Assembly (NCBI RefSeq): GCF_016919005.1
Contig: NZ_JAFFQE010000002.1
Location: 868,001-932,000, forward strand
Origin: Desulfopila inferna
Lineage (GTDB): Bacteria; Desulfobacterota; Desulfobulbia; Desulfobulbales; Desulfocapsaceae
DNA length: 64,000 nt
Reading direction: 5' to 3'
Below, piece after piece: positions 8,275-17,069 of the stretch (positions are counted from its first letter, which is position 1; each line of letters begins with the position of its first letter). The notes below the pieces were generated by a model. That model searched no databases, was not told the DNA's origin, and saw only the letters and a list, made by a program, of their open reading frames with translations. The position numbers were made by a program, and so were the translations under genes.

Positions 8275-10579
8275 TTAATTCCATTTTCTCCTTCGGAAAA
8301 GCCAGATAAAAGACTGCGCCTTCATTCAATTTTCCTTCTGCCCATACCCTTCCACCATGACGCTTGACAATACGCGCAACATTGGCGAGTCCGATTCCTG
8401 ACCCCTCAATATCCTCGACACCATGCAACCGTTGGAAGATTCCAAAGAGTTTATCGTAGTATTGCATGTCAAAGCCGATTCCATTATCCTTTATATACAT
8501 GACATACTCAGTCTCCTCAACCATAAACCCGATTTCTAAAACGGCAATGGGACGGCTCCTCGTAAATTTCAGGGCATTACCTATCAGGTTCAAGAATACG
8601 AGCTGAATCATTGCTGCGTCTCCCCATACCTGCGGCAGATCGGCTATCCGCCACTGAACATTCCTGTCTTTTATGTCGGCAGCATGACTCAATATGACGT
8701 CATGGATGACAGCATTGAGATTCACCAGAGTTTGGTTCAGCTCGATGCGCCCCATCCGGGAAAATTGCAAAAGCTCATCCGCCAGTGTGGACATCGTGCC
8801 GGATGCCTTGAGAATGGTAGTGAGAAAGGAGCGGCTCTGTTCATCGAGAACAGGCCACGCCTCCTTTTTTAGTAGCTCGGCAAAAATGTTCATGTGCCTG
8901 ATAGGCGCTCTTAGATCGTGAGAGACGGAATAGGTGAAGCCTTGGAGTTCTTTGTTCGATAATTCCAGTTTTTCGATCAGCTTTTCCTGTTCCTCTTCCT
9001 CATGCTTTCTCTCGGTGACATCTCGCGTCGTTCCCGCGATACTCTCTACCTCGCCGTCTGGTCCGATGACGGGTGTGAAAATATATTCATAAACGCCGAA
9101 AATGCCTGTAAGCGGGGCCCTGAAAGGCACTTCGCCCTTGATGGGACGCTTGGTTTCAATAACCTCGGCAATCTCACGCATGTGCATATCGTGATGCCAC
9201 TGCTCATATCCGAGCTCTCGTGGTGTCTTACCGATTATATCCGGCTGCCTCATACCCCATACCTCAAGCAGCCTTCGGTTCGCGTAGATAAATCTACCCA
9301 GGAGATCAAAAACATAGACAAAGTCGGGTGTGGTGGAAGCAATTCCATCGAAGAGACGCACTTGCTGCTGCAAACGATCCCTGGCCTGTTCCAAGGCACT
9401 TTCTGTCTGTTTGCGCTTGGTGATATCCGCCACTACACCTATTACCCGTATAGGTTTCCCCTGTTTGTCGAAATGCACAATTCCCTGTGGGGCAATCCAG
9501 TGGATACTGCCATCCGGCCAGCGCACTCGCGCTTCAAAAGACAGTTTTCCTGTTTTTATAGCTTTGGCGAATGCGTCCTTGATCATTGAACGATCTTCGG
9601 GCAGCACGTGCCGCCTCGCTATTTTGATTCCCCATTCAGATTGGAGTTCCGAATAGCCCCAGATCTCGTCGTGGCGCAATGAACGTATCATGGTCCCGGT
9701 AATGAGGTCCAGATCCCAGGTGCCGAGATCAGCCGCTTCCACTGCAAGACGAAGCCGTTCTTCACTCATTCTGACTTGGTTTTCCAAGCTTTTATAGCCA
9801 CTTATTTCGCGGAGGACACCTACCCAGTAGTTCAGATTCAGTTCTTTATTCTGAATAACCGTAAAGTTGTCGCCTAGCAGGATATATTCGCCGTTTTCTG
9901 CCAGAAAGCGAAACTCAAGGACTCCTGAGAAGTTTCGCTTCTCCTTGATCTCGACAAGATCTTCACGGATCCGTTCAACATCATCGGGATGGATTCGTGT
10001 GAGAAAATCTTCGAGAGAGAAGGATGTGAATGTGTCTGAGGAGATCCCGGTGAGTTTTTCGACTGCCTGACTGATAAAGTCATATTTATCCGTATTCAAA
10101 TTTCGGCGATAAATGACATCCGTGGAGATGGCTTTGAAGGTTTCAACCAATTTGCGGTGCTCTCCATAGCGTTCCCTCTCGGCTTTTCCAGCTTCCGATG
10201 TATCGGTTCTGTCTTCCAGTGTCAGAAGGATAATGGGTTTACCGCCGGCTTCCAGGTCAATACGCCGGCCATTCAACAGTATTATTCTACGGCCGATATC
10301 AGGGAAAGTCTGATCGATTCTCAGGTCTTTGAACATCGCTTCATCCGTGAGAATGGTATTAAGCGCTTTTCTGAGTCCGGCAATATTCCACTGACCGTTT
10401 CCAAGCTCATAGAACGAGCGCGCATTCGTATCGGATTCGGCCGTCTGGAATTTTCGGGAAAAAGTATCATTTACATAAAGTACCTGCAGCTCTGCATTGA
10501 GTATGACCAGTGGTTCCCGAATAATTTCCGCTAGAGCTTTGATTGAACCGAGCAGATCCTGATATGCCGAAATTTCCAT
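8267..10579 (-). CDS. Multi-PAS sensor histidine kinase
   Basis: A 770-residue kinase with no obvious membrane segment, so probably cytoplasmic. Domains in order: a divergent PAS (about 10-130), three further PAS/PAC units (about 145-265, 275-395, 405-530), a HisKA dimerisation domain with SHDLRAP (phospho-His554), and HATPase_c with NLIGNALKF, DNGIGF and GSGIGLANV. The SHDLRAPI box and the Rcp1-like partner resemble phytochrome-type kinases, but no GAF/PHY chromophore domain is seen. AAGGA lies just before the ATG. The signals sensed by the PAS units are unknown. Confidence 0.9.
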   Translation of the reverse strand: MEISAYQDLLGSIKALAEIIREPLVILNAELQVLYVNDTFSRKFQTAESDTNARSFYELGNGQWNIAGLRKALNTILTDEAMFKDLRIDQTFPDIGRRIILLNGRRIDLEAGGKPIILLTLEDRTDTSEAGKAERERYGEHRKLVETFKAISTDVIYRRNLNTDKYDFISQAVEKLTGISSDTFTSFSLEDFLTRIHPDDVERIREDLVEIKEKRNFSGVLEFRFLAENGEYILLGDNFTVIQNKELNLNYWVGVLREISGYKSLENQVRMSEERLRLAVEAADLGTWDLDLITGTMIRSLRHDEIWGYSELQSEWGIKIARRHVLPEDRSMIKDAFAKAIKTGKLSFEARVRWPDGSIHWIAPQGIVHFDKQGKPIRVIGVVADITKRKQTESALEQARDRLQQQVRLFDGIASTTPDFVYVFDLLGRFIYANRRLLEVWGMRQPDIIGKTPRELGYEQWHHDMHMREIAEVIETKRPIKGEVPFRAPLTGIFGVYEYIFTPVIGPDGEVESIAGTTRDVTERKHEEEEQEKLIEKLELSNKELQGFTYSVSHDLRAPIRHMNIFAELLKKEAWPVLDEQSRSFLTTILKASGTMSTLADELLQFSRMGRIELNQTLVNLNAVIHDVILSHAADIKDRNVQWRIADLPQVWGDAAMIQLVFLNLIGNALKFTRSRPIAVLEIGFMVEETEYVMYIKDNGIGFDMQYYDKLFGIFQRLHGVEDIEGSGIGLANVARIVKRHGGRVWAEGKLNEGAVFYLAFPKEKMELNG

Positions 10580-10860
10580 TTCATGTCCTTTAATCCGCGA
10601 CCACCCGAAGTGCCGTTGGGATAGACCCCTGGAAAAAAAAGCCGGCTACCGATTCTTTAAAATTTTAAGTAAGTGTAGAAAATATGGGTGGAAGTGGTTT
10701 TACAGTTTACCGGGAGCTTGATGAATGTTCAACTACTCATAGTAGTAGTTCTTCTGAAGGATTATACAAAGATCAGGCGAAGTATCCGAAGCTCTGAAAA
10801 GCCTCGGAGCCAAGTCTGGAGTTATAGTCTCTCTCTCATAATTAACCTCAAGGGGTGCAT

Positions 10861-10968
10861 GTGTCAACTAAGGAAGTTTTTGCCGAAGAACGGCGCAAAT
10901 TGAAGAAACAGAGGCCTAAAGCTCATGATTTTAACGGCTTAATTATGATGGTGTACAGGTATAGGTGA
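10861..10968 (+). CDS. Possible 35-residue ORF
   Basis: A GTG start preceded by AAGGGG at a 5-base distance opens a frame of 35 codons, VSTKEVFAEERRKLKKQRPK and on to a TGA at 10966. The product is very basic. It lies in the 479-base gap between the kinase start and the convergent molybdoenzyme operon. No family was recognised, and coding rests only on the ribosome site and the absence of stops. An ATG two bases earlier opens a different, overlapping frame. Confidence 0.25.
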   Translation: MSTKEVFAEERRKLKKQRPKAHDFNGLIMMVYRYR

Positions 10969-10982
10969 AAAAAATCAATGGG

Positions 10983-11006
10983 AAAAGCGCGGTCTGTCTC
11001 GCTTTT
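10983..11006. terminator. Weak hairpin between convergent units
   Basis: The short inverted repeat AAAAGCG / CGCTTTT with a 10-base loop is flanked by T-rich sequence on both strands. It sits downstream of the molybdoenzyme operon (minus) and of the possible small ORF (plus). The stem is short, so termination is only a suggestion. Confidence 0.3.
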
Positions 11007-11058
11007 TCTGCCCGCTTTTTCAAGGAGCAAAATCATTGACAATCGTTTAACTGCCGTC

Positions 11059-11472
11059 TCAGTCCATCACATTTACCTCCACCAGATAATTTTGGTATTG
11101 AGTGACTTCGACGCCGGCGCAGCTCGATTTGCTGATATGGTTGATGCGCAGCTCAAGCTGGTATCTCCCCATGCTTTCTGACCGGAACCGCACCCCGCCT
11201 GACGCCACCATATATTCCACCCCGTTGTGATCCGCGGCAATCCCGAGCTGCAGGTTATAAAAATCACCTCCCCCGATTTTCGCTTCAGGCAAGGGTACCG
11301 GGATGACGAGCCATTGATTTTTCGGGACGGTATAGGTCTGCATCACAGCCATCACCGGTAGGGCCGTCATCAGCATAAAACTAACCGCAAAGAGCTGGAT
11401 GAGTGTCTTGGCGATAAGCAGTTTTAACGCTGTGCGTGCCCGGTAATATCTCATACCGGGCATGCCTGTCAT
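11059..11472 (-). CDS. Small exported or membrane-anchored protein of a molybdoenzyme operon
   Basis: A 137-residue protein of no family I recognise. A basic start (MTGMPGMRYYRAR) is followed by a long hydrophobic stretch around residues 15-42 (AKTLIQLFAVSFMLMTALPV), read either as a signal peptide ending near AVMQT or as an anchor. The remaining about 95 residues look like a beta-rich periplasmic domain. The ATG at 11472 overlaps the stop of the ferredoxin subunit gene (ATGA), which favours this start over an open frame that extends 159 bases further upstream. Its place after the TorD-like, catalytic and Fe-S genes suggests it is a part of the enzyme or helps its maturation. No NrfD- or DmsC-type membrane subunit is present. 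Confidence 0.65.
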   Translation of the reverse strand: MTGMPGMRYYRARTALKLLIAKTLIQLFAVSFMLMTALPVMAVMQTYTVPKNQWLVIPVPLPEAKIGGGDFYNLQLGIAADHNGVEYMVASGGVRFRSESMGRYQLELRINHISKSSCAGVEVTQYQNYLVEVNVMD

Positions 11473-12041
11473 GAGTCTTTTTTGGCCAGGACCAGTGCCG
11501 GCTGGCTTGGCCGGATGAACCTGGTGGAAGGGTTGAGCTCGGTGTGTTTGCCAAATCCCTGTGGATACTGCTCCGCCTTGGCGATGTTCAGTTTTGCCAG
11601 ATCGACCAGGGTCAGGGCTTTGGTGGGACATCCCAGTACACAGGCAGGCCTGAGGCCGGCATCAACCCTTTCAACACACATACTGCACTTTTCCGCTCTC
11701 TCGAGAACCTTGTTGTCCTTCGCCGCTCCATAGGGACATGCTTCGATACAGGCGTGACAATAGATACATTTTTCGGCGGTGTGTACGACAATTCCGTCTT
11801 TTTCCCTCTTGATGTGTGCCTGTACCGGGCATACCTCTGCACATACCGGCTGGGCACAATGATTACATGCCAGCGAGAAAAATGCTCTCTCACGATGAGG
11901 ATAATGTTCAACTGAAAGGGGGGTGAGATCACGCCACACCACTCCGGGTTCCTGGTGATACTGATTCTTGCATGCCATTGCACATGAATAGCACCCCACA
12001 CATTTTTTGGAATCGACCATAAAGGCCAGCTGTTTTCTCAT
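11469..12041 (-). CDS. DmsB/PsrB-type four-cluster ferredoxin subunit
   Basis: A 190-residue electron-transfer subunit with sixteen-cysteine ferredoxin layout: CVGCYSCAMAC near residue 15, CNHCAQPVCAEVCPVQ near 60, CIYCHACIEACPYGA near 90 and CSMCVERVDAG..CVLGCP near 120. These would hold four [4Fe-4S] clusters, as in DmsB, PsrB and TtrB. It starts 11 bases after the catalytic gene stop, with GGGAG upstream, and has no signal peptide of its own. It is therefore expected to ride out through Tat bound to the catalytic subunit. The missing membrane anchor in the operon leaves its electron partner open. Confidence 0.9.
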   Translation of the reverse strand: MRKQLAFMVDSKKCVGCYSCAMACKNQYHQEPGVVWRDLTPLSVEHYPHRERAFFSLACNHCAQPVCAEVCPVQAHIKREKDGIVVHTAEKCIYCHACIEACPYGAAKDNKVLERAEKCSMCVERVDAGLRPACVLGCPTKALTLVDLAKLNIAKAEQYPQGFGKHTELNPSTRFIRPSQPALVLAKKDS

Positions 12042-12052
12042 TGTAATTCTCC

Positions 12053-14320
12053 CTATGCCTTAGCTATGTCTGCGAACTGATCATGAATGGCCACGCCCGG
12101 AGCACCGGTCTTGAAAGTACCCATATCGGAAGATTCGTCATCCACCAGATTCTGAACATTGAAGTTTGCTTTCTTAAACCATGCTTCGTACATCAGCAGG
12201 ACATCCTCGGCGACGGTGTTGGTGAGTTTGGCCTTCACGGTCACGCTGCCGACTTTGTTGAATACCTTCACCATGTCACCATCGCTGATCTTCCGGGCCC
12301 TTGCCGCTGCAGGATGCATATAGACAAACGGTTCTTTATTGAAATCCTCCATATAATCGATATTTACAAACTGCGAGTGCAGACCGAACTGAGTATGCGG
12401 GGTAAGTACCCTGAAGGCATCGTACGCCTTTCTCCTGCTCTTGTGCTCCGGTAATCTGGTATGACCATATTCGGCGGCAAGATCCGAGCTGAACTCATAT
12501 TTGCCGGAAGGCGTTGCAAATTTTTTCTCATGCCAGGCGGCGCTGGAGGTGAGCTTTGCTTTTTGTGGTCCGCTTCGCAGATCCTGCCATTTCCTGATCC
12601 CGAAAAGCTTATAGATGCCGTCATTAAACTCTTTCTCCATCCACACCTTGGTATCCATAATCTGCGGGAAAGTACATGACCCGGCTTCAAGTTCATTCAT
12701 CTTTTTGGAAAGCATGGCAGCTATCTGCAGGTCACTTCTTGCCTCATACTGCTCCGGAATCGCCTTTTCGTTGATACTCAGCCAGTAGTGCCAATACGAT
12801 GCATTGACCGTGTACTCCTCAAAAAGTGTTGTTGTAGGCAGCACGATGTCGGCATTCTGCACCGTTTCATTGAAAAACTGATCGACCACAATTACCTTTT
12901 CCAGGGTACCAAAGGCCTTTTGCAGTTTCGGTCTGTCGAAATCCTGAGCAAATGGATTTTTGCAGGCAACCCACAACATCCTGATGGGCGGATCATTGGT
13001 GGTTAAGATTGATTCAGCCAGCTTATTGATATTGATGGTCCTGTCGGCATACTCTGCTCCGCCTTCCTGTTCGGCGGTAAACTCGCTGACAATCTTATCT
13101 TTGCCAAGATAGCCGACGGAACCTTCGGGCTGCTTCTGCACCATCGCGTTGTAATTGAATCCCCAGGTCTGGAGGTGGCCGTACCTGACGCCGCCGCCTT
13201 CTTTACCGACGTTACCCGTCATTGCCGCAAGAGCATCGATGGCCCGCACATTGACACCACCATTTACATGCCTCTGCAGTCCATATCCTACCCAGATTGT
13301 AGCCGGATCCGCTTTGGCGTAATCTTCGGCGATTTGGCGGATTGCCTCTGCCGGAACTCCGCTCTGTTCGGCAGCCCATTCCACGGTAACACTGGTCTTG
13401 AGATACTCTACAAAATCATCAAAGCCTTTGCTGTAGCTCTCGACAAACTCTTTATTGTAAAGCCCCTTGTCAACGATGTGACGTGCCATTCCAAGGGCAA
13501 GAACGCCATCCTGAGAGGTCTTTACCCGCACATACAAATCAGCCTTTGCTGCAGTCTGGGTAAGAAGTGGATCAATGACTACAAGTTTTGCTCCTCTCTC
13601 CTGTGCCTCATAAATGAATTTCATGGTATGAACCGAATTCCATGCCGGATTGCCGCCCCAGATGATAATGAATTTGGCTTTGACCAGATCCTCGGGATCG
13701 TTGCACCACATATTGCCCATATCAAAATTCTGGGCATCGATACCGGCAGGCCAGCATGGCGTGCCGACAAAGCGACTGGTATAGCCGAGAGAACTCATCA
13801 TCCCCTCAACCCCGTAGTGAGTTATACCGAAATTGCCGGAATATTTATCCAGAGCCATCCCAAGCAGAGAGCCATCCTTTTTTTTCATTTCCAGGATTTT
13901 TTCACCGATTTCGGTCATTGCTTCGTCCCAGCTGATTCTCTTCCAGTTGCCGGTACCCCTGCCGATCTGCCTCATCGGGTATTTTATTCTGTCAGGGCTG
14001 TAAACCCTGCGTGGATAGGCATAGCCCTTTACGCAGAGAGCGCCGTCTGTAAATGTGGATTCCTGGGCTCCCTCGATAAATTCCAAGACGTTATTACGAA
14101 CATATGACTTTATGCTGCATGTATCATAACAGTTCCTTGGGCAGGCATTGCGGAAAATATCATACTCCCCTTCATACTGTATTCGCTCCCAGGCCTGTGC
14201 CCGTAGAATCCCTGCAGGTATTGACGCGAGTACTCCGGCTGCCGCTATTCCTTTGAGAAAGCCACGTCTGTTGAACGGGCATGTGCTTGCTTCTTCTGTT
14301 TTATCGAATTCCTTTTTCAT
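12053..14320 (-). CDS. Tat-exported molybdopterin oxidoreductase, DMSO reductase family catalytic subunit
   Basis: A 755-residue catalytic subunit. A twin-arginine signal (NRRGFLKG, Arg18-Arg19) predicts folded export to the periplasm. The N-terminal [4Fe-4S] motif is Cys60, Cys64, Cys68 and Cys96 (CPRNCYDTC ... CVKGY). The pterin-binding regions follow, including IIWGGNPAWN and a C-terminal dinucleotide domain (LTPHTQFGLHSQ). Cys189 in GTPCWPAG is the best candidate metal ligand, similar to polysulfide/thiosulfate reductase types rather than the Ser of DMSO reductase. The substrate cannot be named. The ATG at 14320 has AAGGAG upstream and overlaps the chaperone gene (ATGA). Confidence 0.85.
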   Translation of the reverse strand: MKKEFDKTEEASTCPFNRRGFLKGIAAAGVLASIPAGILRAQAWERIQYEGEYDIFRNACPRNCYDTCSIKSYVRNNVLEFIEGAQESTFTDGALCVKGYAYPRRVYSPDRIKYPMRQIGRGTGNWKRISWDEAMTEIGEKILEMKKKDGSLLGMALDKYSGNFGITHYGVEGMMSSLGYTSRFVGTPCWPAGIDAQNFDMGNMWCNDPEDLVKAKFIIIWGGNPAWNSVHTMKFIYEAQERGAKLVVIDPLLTQTAAKADLYVRVKTSQDGVLALGMARHIVDKGLYNKEFVESYSKGFDDFVEYLKTSVTVEWAAEQSGVPAEAIRQIAEDYAKADPATIWVGYGLQRHVNGGVNVRAIDALAAMTGNVGKEGGGVRYGHLQTWGFNYNAMVQKQPEGSVGYLGKDKIVSEFTAEQEGGAEYADRTININKLAESILTTNDPPIRMLWVACKNPFAQDFDRPKLQKAFGTLEKVIVVDQFFNETVQNADIVLPTTTLFEEYTVNASYWHYWLSINEKAIPEQYEARSDLQIAAMLSKKMNELEAGSCTFPQIMDTKVWMEKEFNDGIYKLFGIRKWQDLRSGPQKAKLTSSAAWHEKKFATPSGKYEFSSDLAAEYGHTRLPEHKSRRKAYDAFRVLTPHTQFGLHSQFVNIDYMEDFNKEPFVYMHPAAARARKISDGDMVKVFNKVGSVTVKAKLTNTVAEDVLLMYEAWFKKANFNVQNLVDDESSDMGTFKTGAPGVAIHDQFADIAKA

Positions 14321-14874
14321 CCCATCTCCTTTTGCTGCGCAGTTACGCAAATTTCATTTTCTACCCATTCCGACAGCAGTATCAATACCTTCCTCACAGC
14401 CACAGATTCACTACAGTGTTTCATTGCCCTGGCTGTAAAATCAGGCACCCATAAGGCGATATGCTCATGTAAAAAATTGTGGTACAATTCCAGGGCATCG
14501 GGAATATTCACTCCAAGAAGCAACAGATGTCTGCATGCATCAAGCTCATAGGCGAGACTGTCCTCGGGTTCCCTGCCGACCTCTTCAAGACCTAGTCCGA
14601 TGGAATCATAGAAACTGCGAACCTGAGCAGTCACCGGCCCCTGAATCAGCCCTTCCGGGTCAAGATAAATAGAAGCTACGGCCGGAGCCGTCGGAGTCAT
14701 CGGTCCGATAAAGAGCCGGTTAAAGATAAACTCTTCCTGGTCCCAATCGATAACCTCTGCGTCACTGTCTGTTTTGCAGGCAGCGACAATATTGATATAC
14801 GCCTGTTGCAGCCGCTCTTTGCGGCCGTAATAAAAAAAGTCTCTGAAGGCTTCGAGGAGATTGACTCTATTCAT
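14317..14874 (-). CDS. TorD/DmsD-family molybdoenzyme chaperone
   Basis: A 185-residue all-helical protein with the pattern of TorD-type chaperones (PF02613). The signature region includes YELDACRHLLLLG and ELYHNFLHEHIALWVPDF, equivalent to the family's E-x2-H-Φ-x2-E-x2-WVP. Such proteins bind the twin-arginine signal of a molybdoenzyme and hold it until the cofactor is inserted. Translation of the catalytic gene begins within its stop codon. I chose the ATG at 14874 (MNRVNLLEAF) with GGG-rich sequence upstream rather than a start 78 bases earlier, because that extension looks non-coding. Confidence 0.85.
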   Translation of the reverse strand: MNRVNLLEAFRDFFYYGRKERLQQAYINIVAACKTDSDAEVIDWDQEEFIFNRLFIGPMTPTAPAVASIYLDPEGLIQGPVTAQVRSFYDSIGLGLEEVGREPEDSLAYELDACRHLLLLGVNIPDALELYHNFLHEHIALWVPDFTARAMKHCSESVAVRKVLILLSEWVENEICVTAQQKEMG

Positions 14875-15019
14875 ACTTAACACCCTTTCCCTTTTGATTT
14901 GCACAGAGGTTACACGGGTATGCAATGGAAGTAAATGGGAGGAAAAGGGCATTTAATGGGTATATGTGCATACCCATTGCTAGGCGATGAAAATTCGATG
15001 GAGGGGGTGAGTCTTTTCG

Positions 15020-16669
15020 TTATTTGTTCAGGTAGGCAAAGAGATTCACATCTTTTCCGCTCAATCCGAGTTTTCTCCGAATATTTTTGCGGTGCGTCTG
15101 GACGGTCTCTATGGAAATGGTCATGGCATCGGCAATATCCTTCGAGGAGGCTCCGGACTGAATCATCTGGCAAACGTGTACTTCCGATTTGGTTAAACGA
15201 ATAATATCTTCGTTACTGATCACTCCGGAAGCTCTGCTTAATCCAGCCAGTTGATCACGGACTATTTTCATGTAAACATGGCGTATCTCGCTGTTTTCTT
15301 CAGCCGATAGTTTCTGCAGAGACGGGATGATTCCTGTTGTCACTTTCTGGGCTATCGAAAGCTCGAGATCCTCCTTTTCCCGGTCGATGGCCTTCATGAC
15401 ATTCCTGAGAGTGACATTCATCTCTTCAGCCTTTAACTTCTCCTCGCGAAGATATCTTTCCATTGCTTTCTGCTGAGTAATATTGCGCACAATAAGATGA
15501 AGAAGAATCTCGCCCCCAAGCCGAAATTTGTTGACCGTGATACTGGCGGGAAAAGTATCGCCGCTGCCGGTAATGCCGTTGAATTCGCCATTCCAGACAT
15601 CTCCTTCTTCTATCGATGCGGCTTGGCGGAGACTGTCGATACTGTCCGGATGAATTATTTTAGCGCAGTTTGCACCCTCAAGCCACAGACTGGTCATGCC
15701 GAAAATATCGGCAGCCTTTTGATTGGCCTGCACAATCTGGAGGGATATATCCACCAGCAGAATACCTTCACCAGCCGAAGTAAACAATGAGCGGAATAAC
15801 TGCTCCGATTTCTTCAGTGCTTCGGTCCGTTCCGATACCAGCTGTTCAAGCTGTTTTCTCTGGTCGACGATTGAGCTGATATCGCTGAGGATAAGGACAT
15901 GTCCGGCAGAGGCGAGAGAGACTTTTTTCAAGGGCACGATAACCATTTTGTATATTGCCTTGCCCGATTTCATTCTGATCTCATGGTTACAGCCGTATGG
16001 ATATTTAGCAAGAAATGGTTCAATTTTATAACCTGGATGGTCGATATGGCTGAACACTGTCTGGCCAAGAGTTTCTGCACCAAAATATTGCCTGGCCGCC
16101 CCGTTCATCTCGAGGATGCTCCCCTCATCATCGATGACCAGCACAATATCGGAGGTTGATTCAAAGATGTTCTCATACTTGTTTTTTTCCAGGGTAAGGC
16201 TGCGGTTTTTTCCGGCCAGCTCGTTCAGCTTGTCATTGTGGCTGGGCGCTTCCCAGTCTGCAATGGTAATAGTTTCCATGGCATCCACTATCCGGCGAAA
16301 CTGGAAGTAGCGCGGGAGTTTTTCGCCATCGGACAGATCCGATTGGAGTATGATGTCCTCTATGGCATGCAGCAATGTCTTAAAGCAGCCGAAAAACATC
16401 TCCGGCTTCAGTCCGCGGGCCCGATGTTTCCTGCCGGTCTGCACAAGAAAATCAGCAAGTTGCCTGTTGCTCTGCAGGATTGACGGGAAAAGCAGCGATG
16501 AATCGTGCTCAAGGTTCATCATCGGCTCAATAAGACCCCGAAGACTGAGAATACAGTCCTCTTTTTTCGCAGTGGTATGCTCAAGGTATCCGGCCTGTTC
16601 CATATAGTCCGTCCACTTCTCGAGAAATGTCTCCATCTCTGCAAGTATGTGCTGTAGAAAATTATCCAC
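15020..16669 (-). CDS. PAS-domain LuxR-type transcriptional regulator
   Basis: A 549-residue soluble sensor-regulator. Residues 1-150 form a helical domain resembling N-terminal sensor helices of RsbR-like proteins. Two PAS domains follow (about 165-275 and 290-410), joined by a coiled coil (QLEQLVSERTEALKKSEQ), then another helical linker. A C-terminal LuxR HTH covers about 485-545 (LTKSEVHVCQMIQSGASSKD ... TVQTHRKNIRRKLGL). There is no receiver or kinase domain, so it is a one-component regulator. It starts with GTG after a GGGAGGACAGGGA ribosome site. It lies 145 bases upstream of the molybdoenzyme operon, transcribed in the same direction, and is the likely controller of it. Confidence 0.85.
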   Translation of the reverse strand: MDNFLQHILAEMETFLEKWTDYMEQAGYLEHTTAKKEDCILSLRGLIEPMMNLEHDSSLLFPSILQSNRQLADFLVQTGRKHRARGLKPEMFFGCFKTLLHAIEDIILQSDLSDGEKLPRYFQFRRIVDAMETITIADWEAPSHNDKLNELAGKNRSLTLEKNKYENIFESTSDIVLVIDDEGSILEMNGAARQYFGAETLGQTVFSHIDHPGYKIEPFLAKYPYGCNHEIRMKSGKAIYKMVIVPLKKVSLASAGHVLILSDISSIVDQRKQLEQLVSERTEALKKSEQLFRSLFTSAGEGILLVDISLQIVQANQKAADIFGMTSLWLEGANCAKIIHPDSIDSLRQAASIEEGDVWNGEFNGITGSGDTFPASITVNKFRLGGEILLHLIVRNITQQKAMERYLREEKLKAEEMNVTLRNVMKAIDREKEDLELSIAQKVTTGIIPSLQKLSAEENSEIRHVYMKIVRDQLAGLSRASGVISNEDIIRLTKSEVHVCQMIQSGASSKDIADAMTISIETVQTHRKNIRRKLGLSGKDVNLFAYLNK

Positions 16670-17069
16670 TCCCTGTCCTCCCTATGTCCCGGAATATGGA
16701 AAACCTCAGCGTAGCGGCGGCCCATATCTTTTTCCTTCTGAAAACAAACTGCATACCATTACCTACTACAATAACCAGGCCTGGACAATCAATTGATGGA
16801 CTCTTAAAAGAGCTCTATCCGCGCCGTTTCAGATACAACGTCTAGTATATCAAACTTTCCAGGATAGTGCTCAAAATGCTAGCAGCACAAGGTAACTGGA
16901 AGGGCAGAACCGTAAAGGGGGTCATTTACGCAATCCTGTTTGATTTTTATTTTTTTTTGCTTACGATCTTTAGAAGAAGTCCTTCTTGTTCATTACACGC
17001 CAAAACTTGACAGTCAGAGGTTTAGCGTCTTTTTTCATGATAATATCTTCAAGCTTCGAGGAAACCTGA
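16670..17069. other. Gap of 400 bases before the V-ATPase operon
   Basis: No gene was found. The stretch lies between the divergent PAS-LuxR gene and the V-ATPase operon and should hold both promoters. TTGACA occurs at about 17008, but no good -10 follows at normal spacing. At 16870-16892 there is a copy of the 3' end of the lactate permease gene (see repeat). A T-run (nine T in a row) lies near 16951-16959. Confidence 0.5.
16870..16892. repeat. Copy of the lactate permease 3' end, left of the V-ATPase operon
   Basis: These 23 bases match 24890-24912 at 22 positions in the same orientation. The right copy encodes the last codons and stop of the lactate permease gene (minus strand, ...LVLLAF-stop). 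In the left copy the same minus-strand frame also reads LVLLAF-stop; the one mismatch is a synonymous Leu codon (CTT to CTA). About 8-16 bases further inward on the left is CTGCCCTT, also found in the permease tail but at another distance. The two copies bracket the whole V-ATPase operon. Confidence 0.7.

Noticed and set aside
10688-10903. A 71-codon plus-strand frame in the kinase upstream gap
   Set aside because: No ribosome site and no conserved pattern; it overlaps the possible 35-codon frame, which has the better start.
17008-17040. TTGACA upstream of the V-ATPase operon as its promoter
   Set aside because: No acceptable -10 element lies at 16-18 bases; only a T-rich stretch is there.
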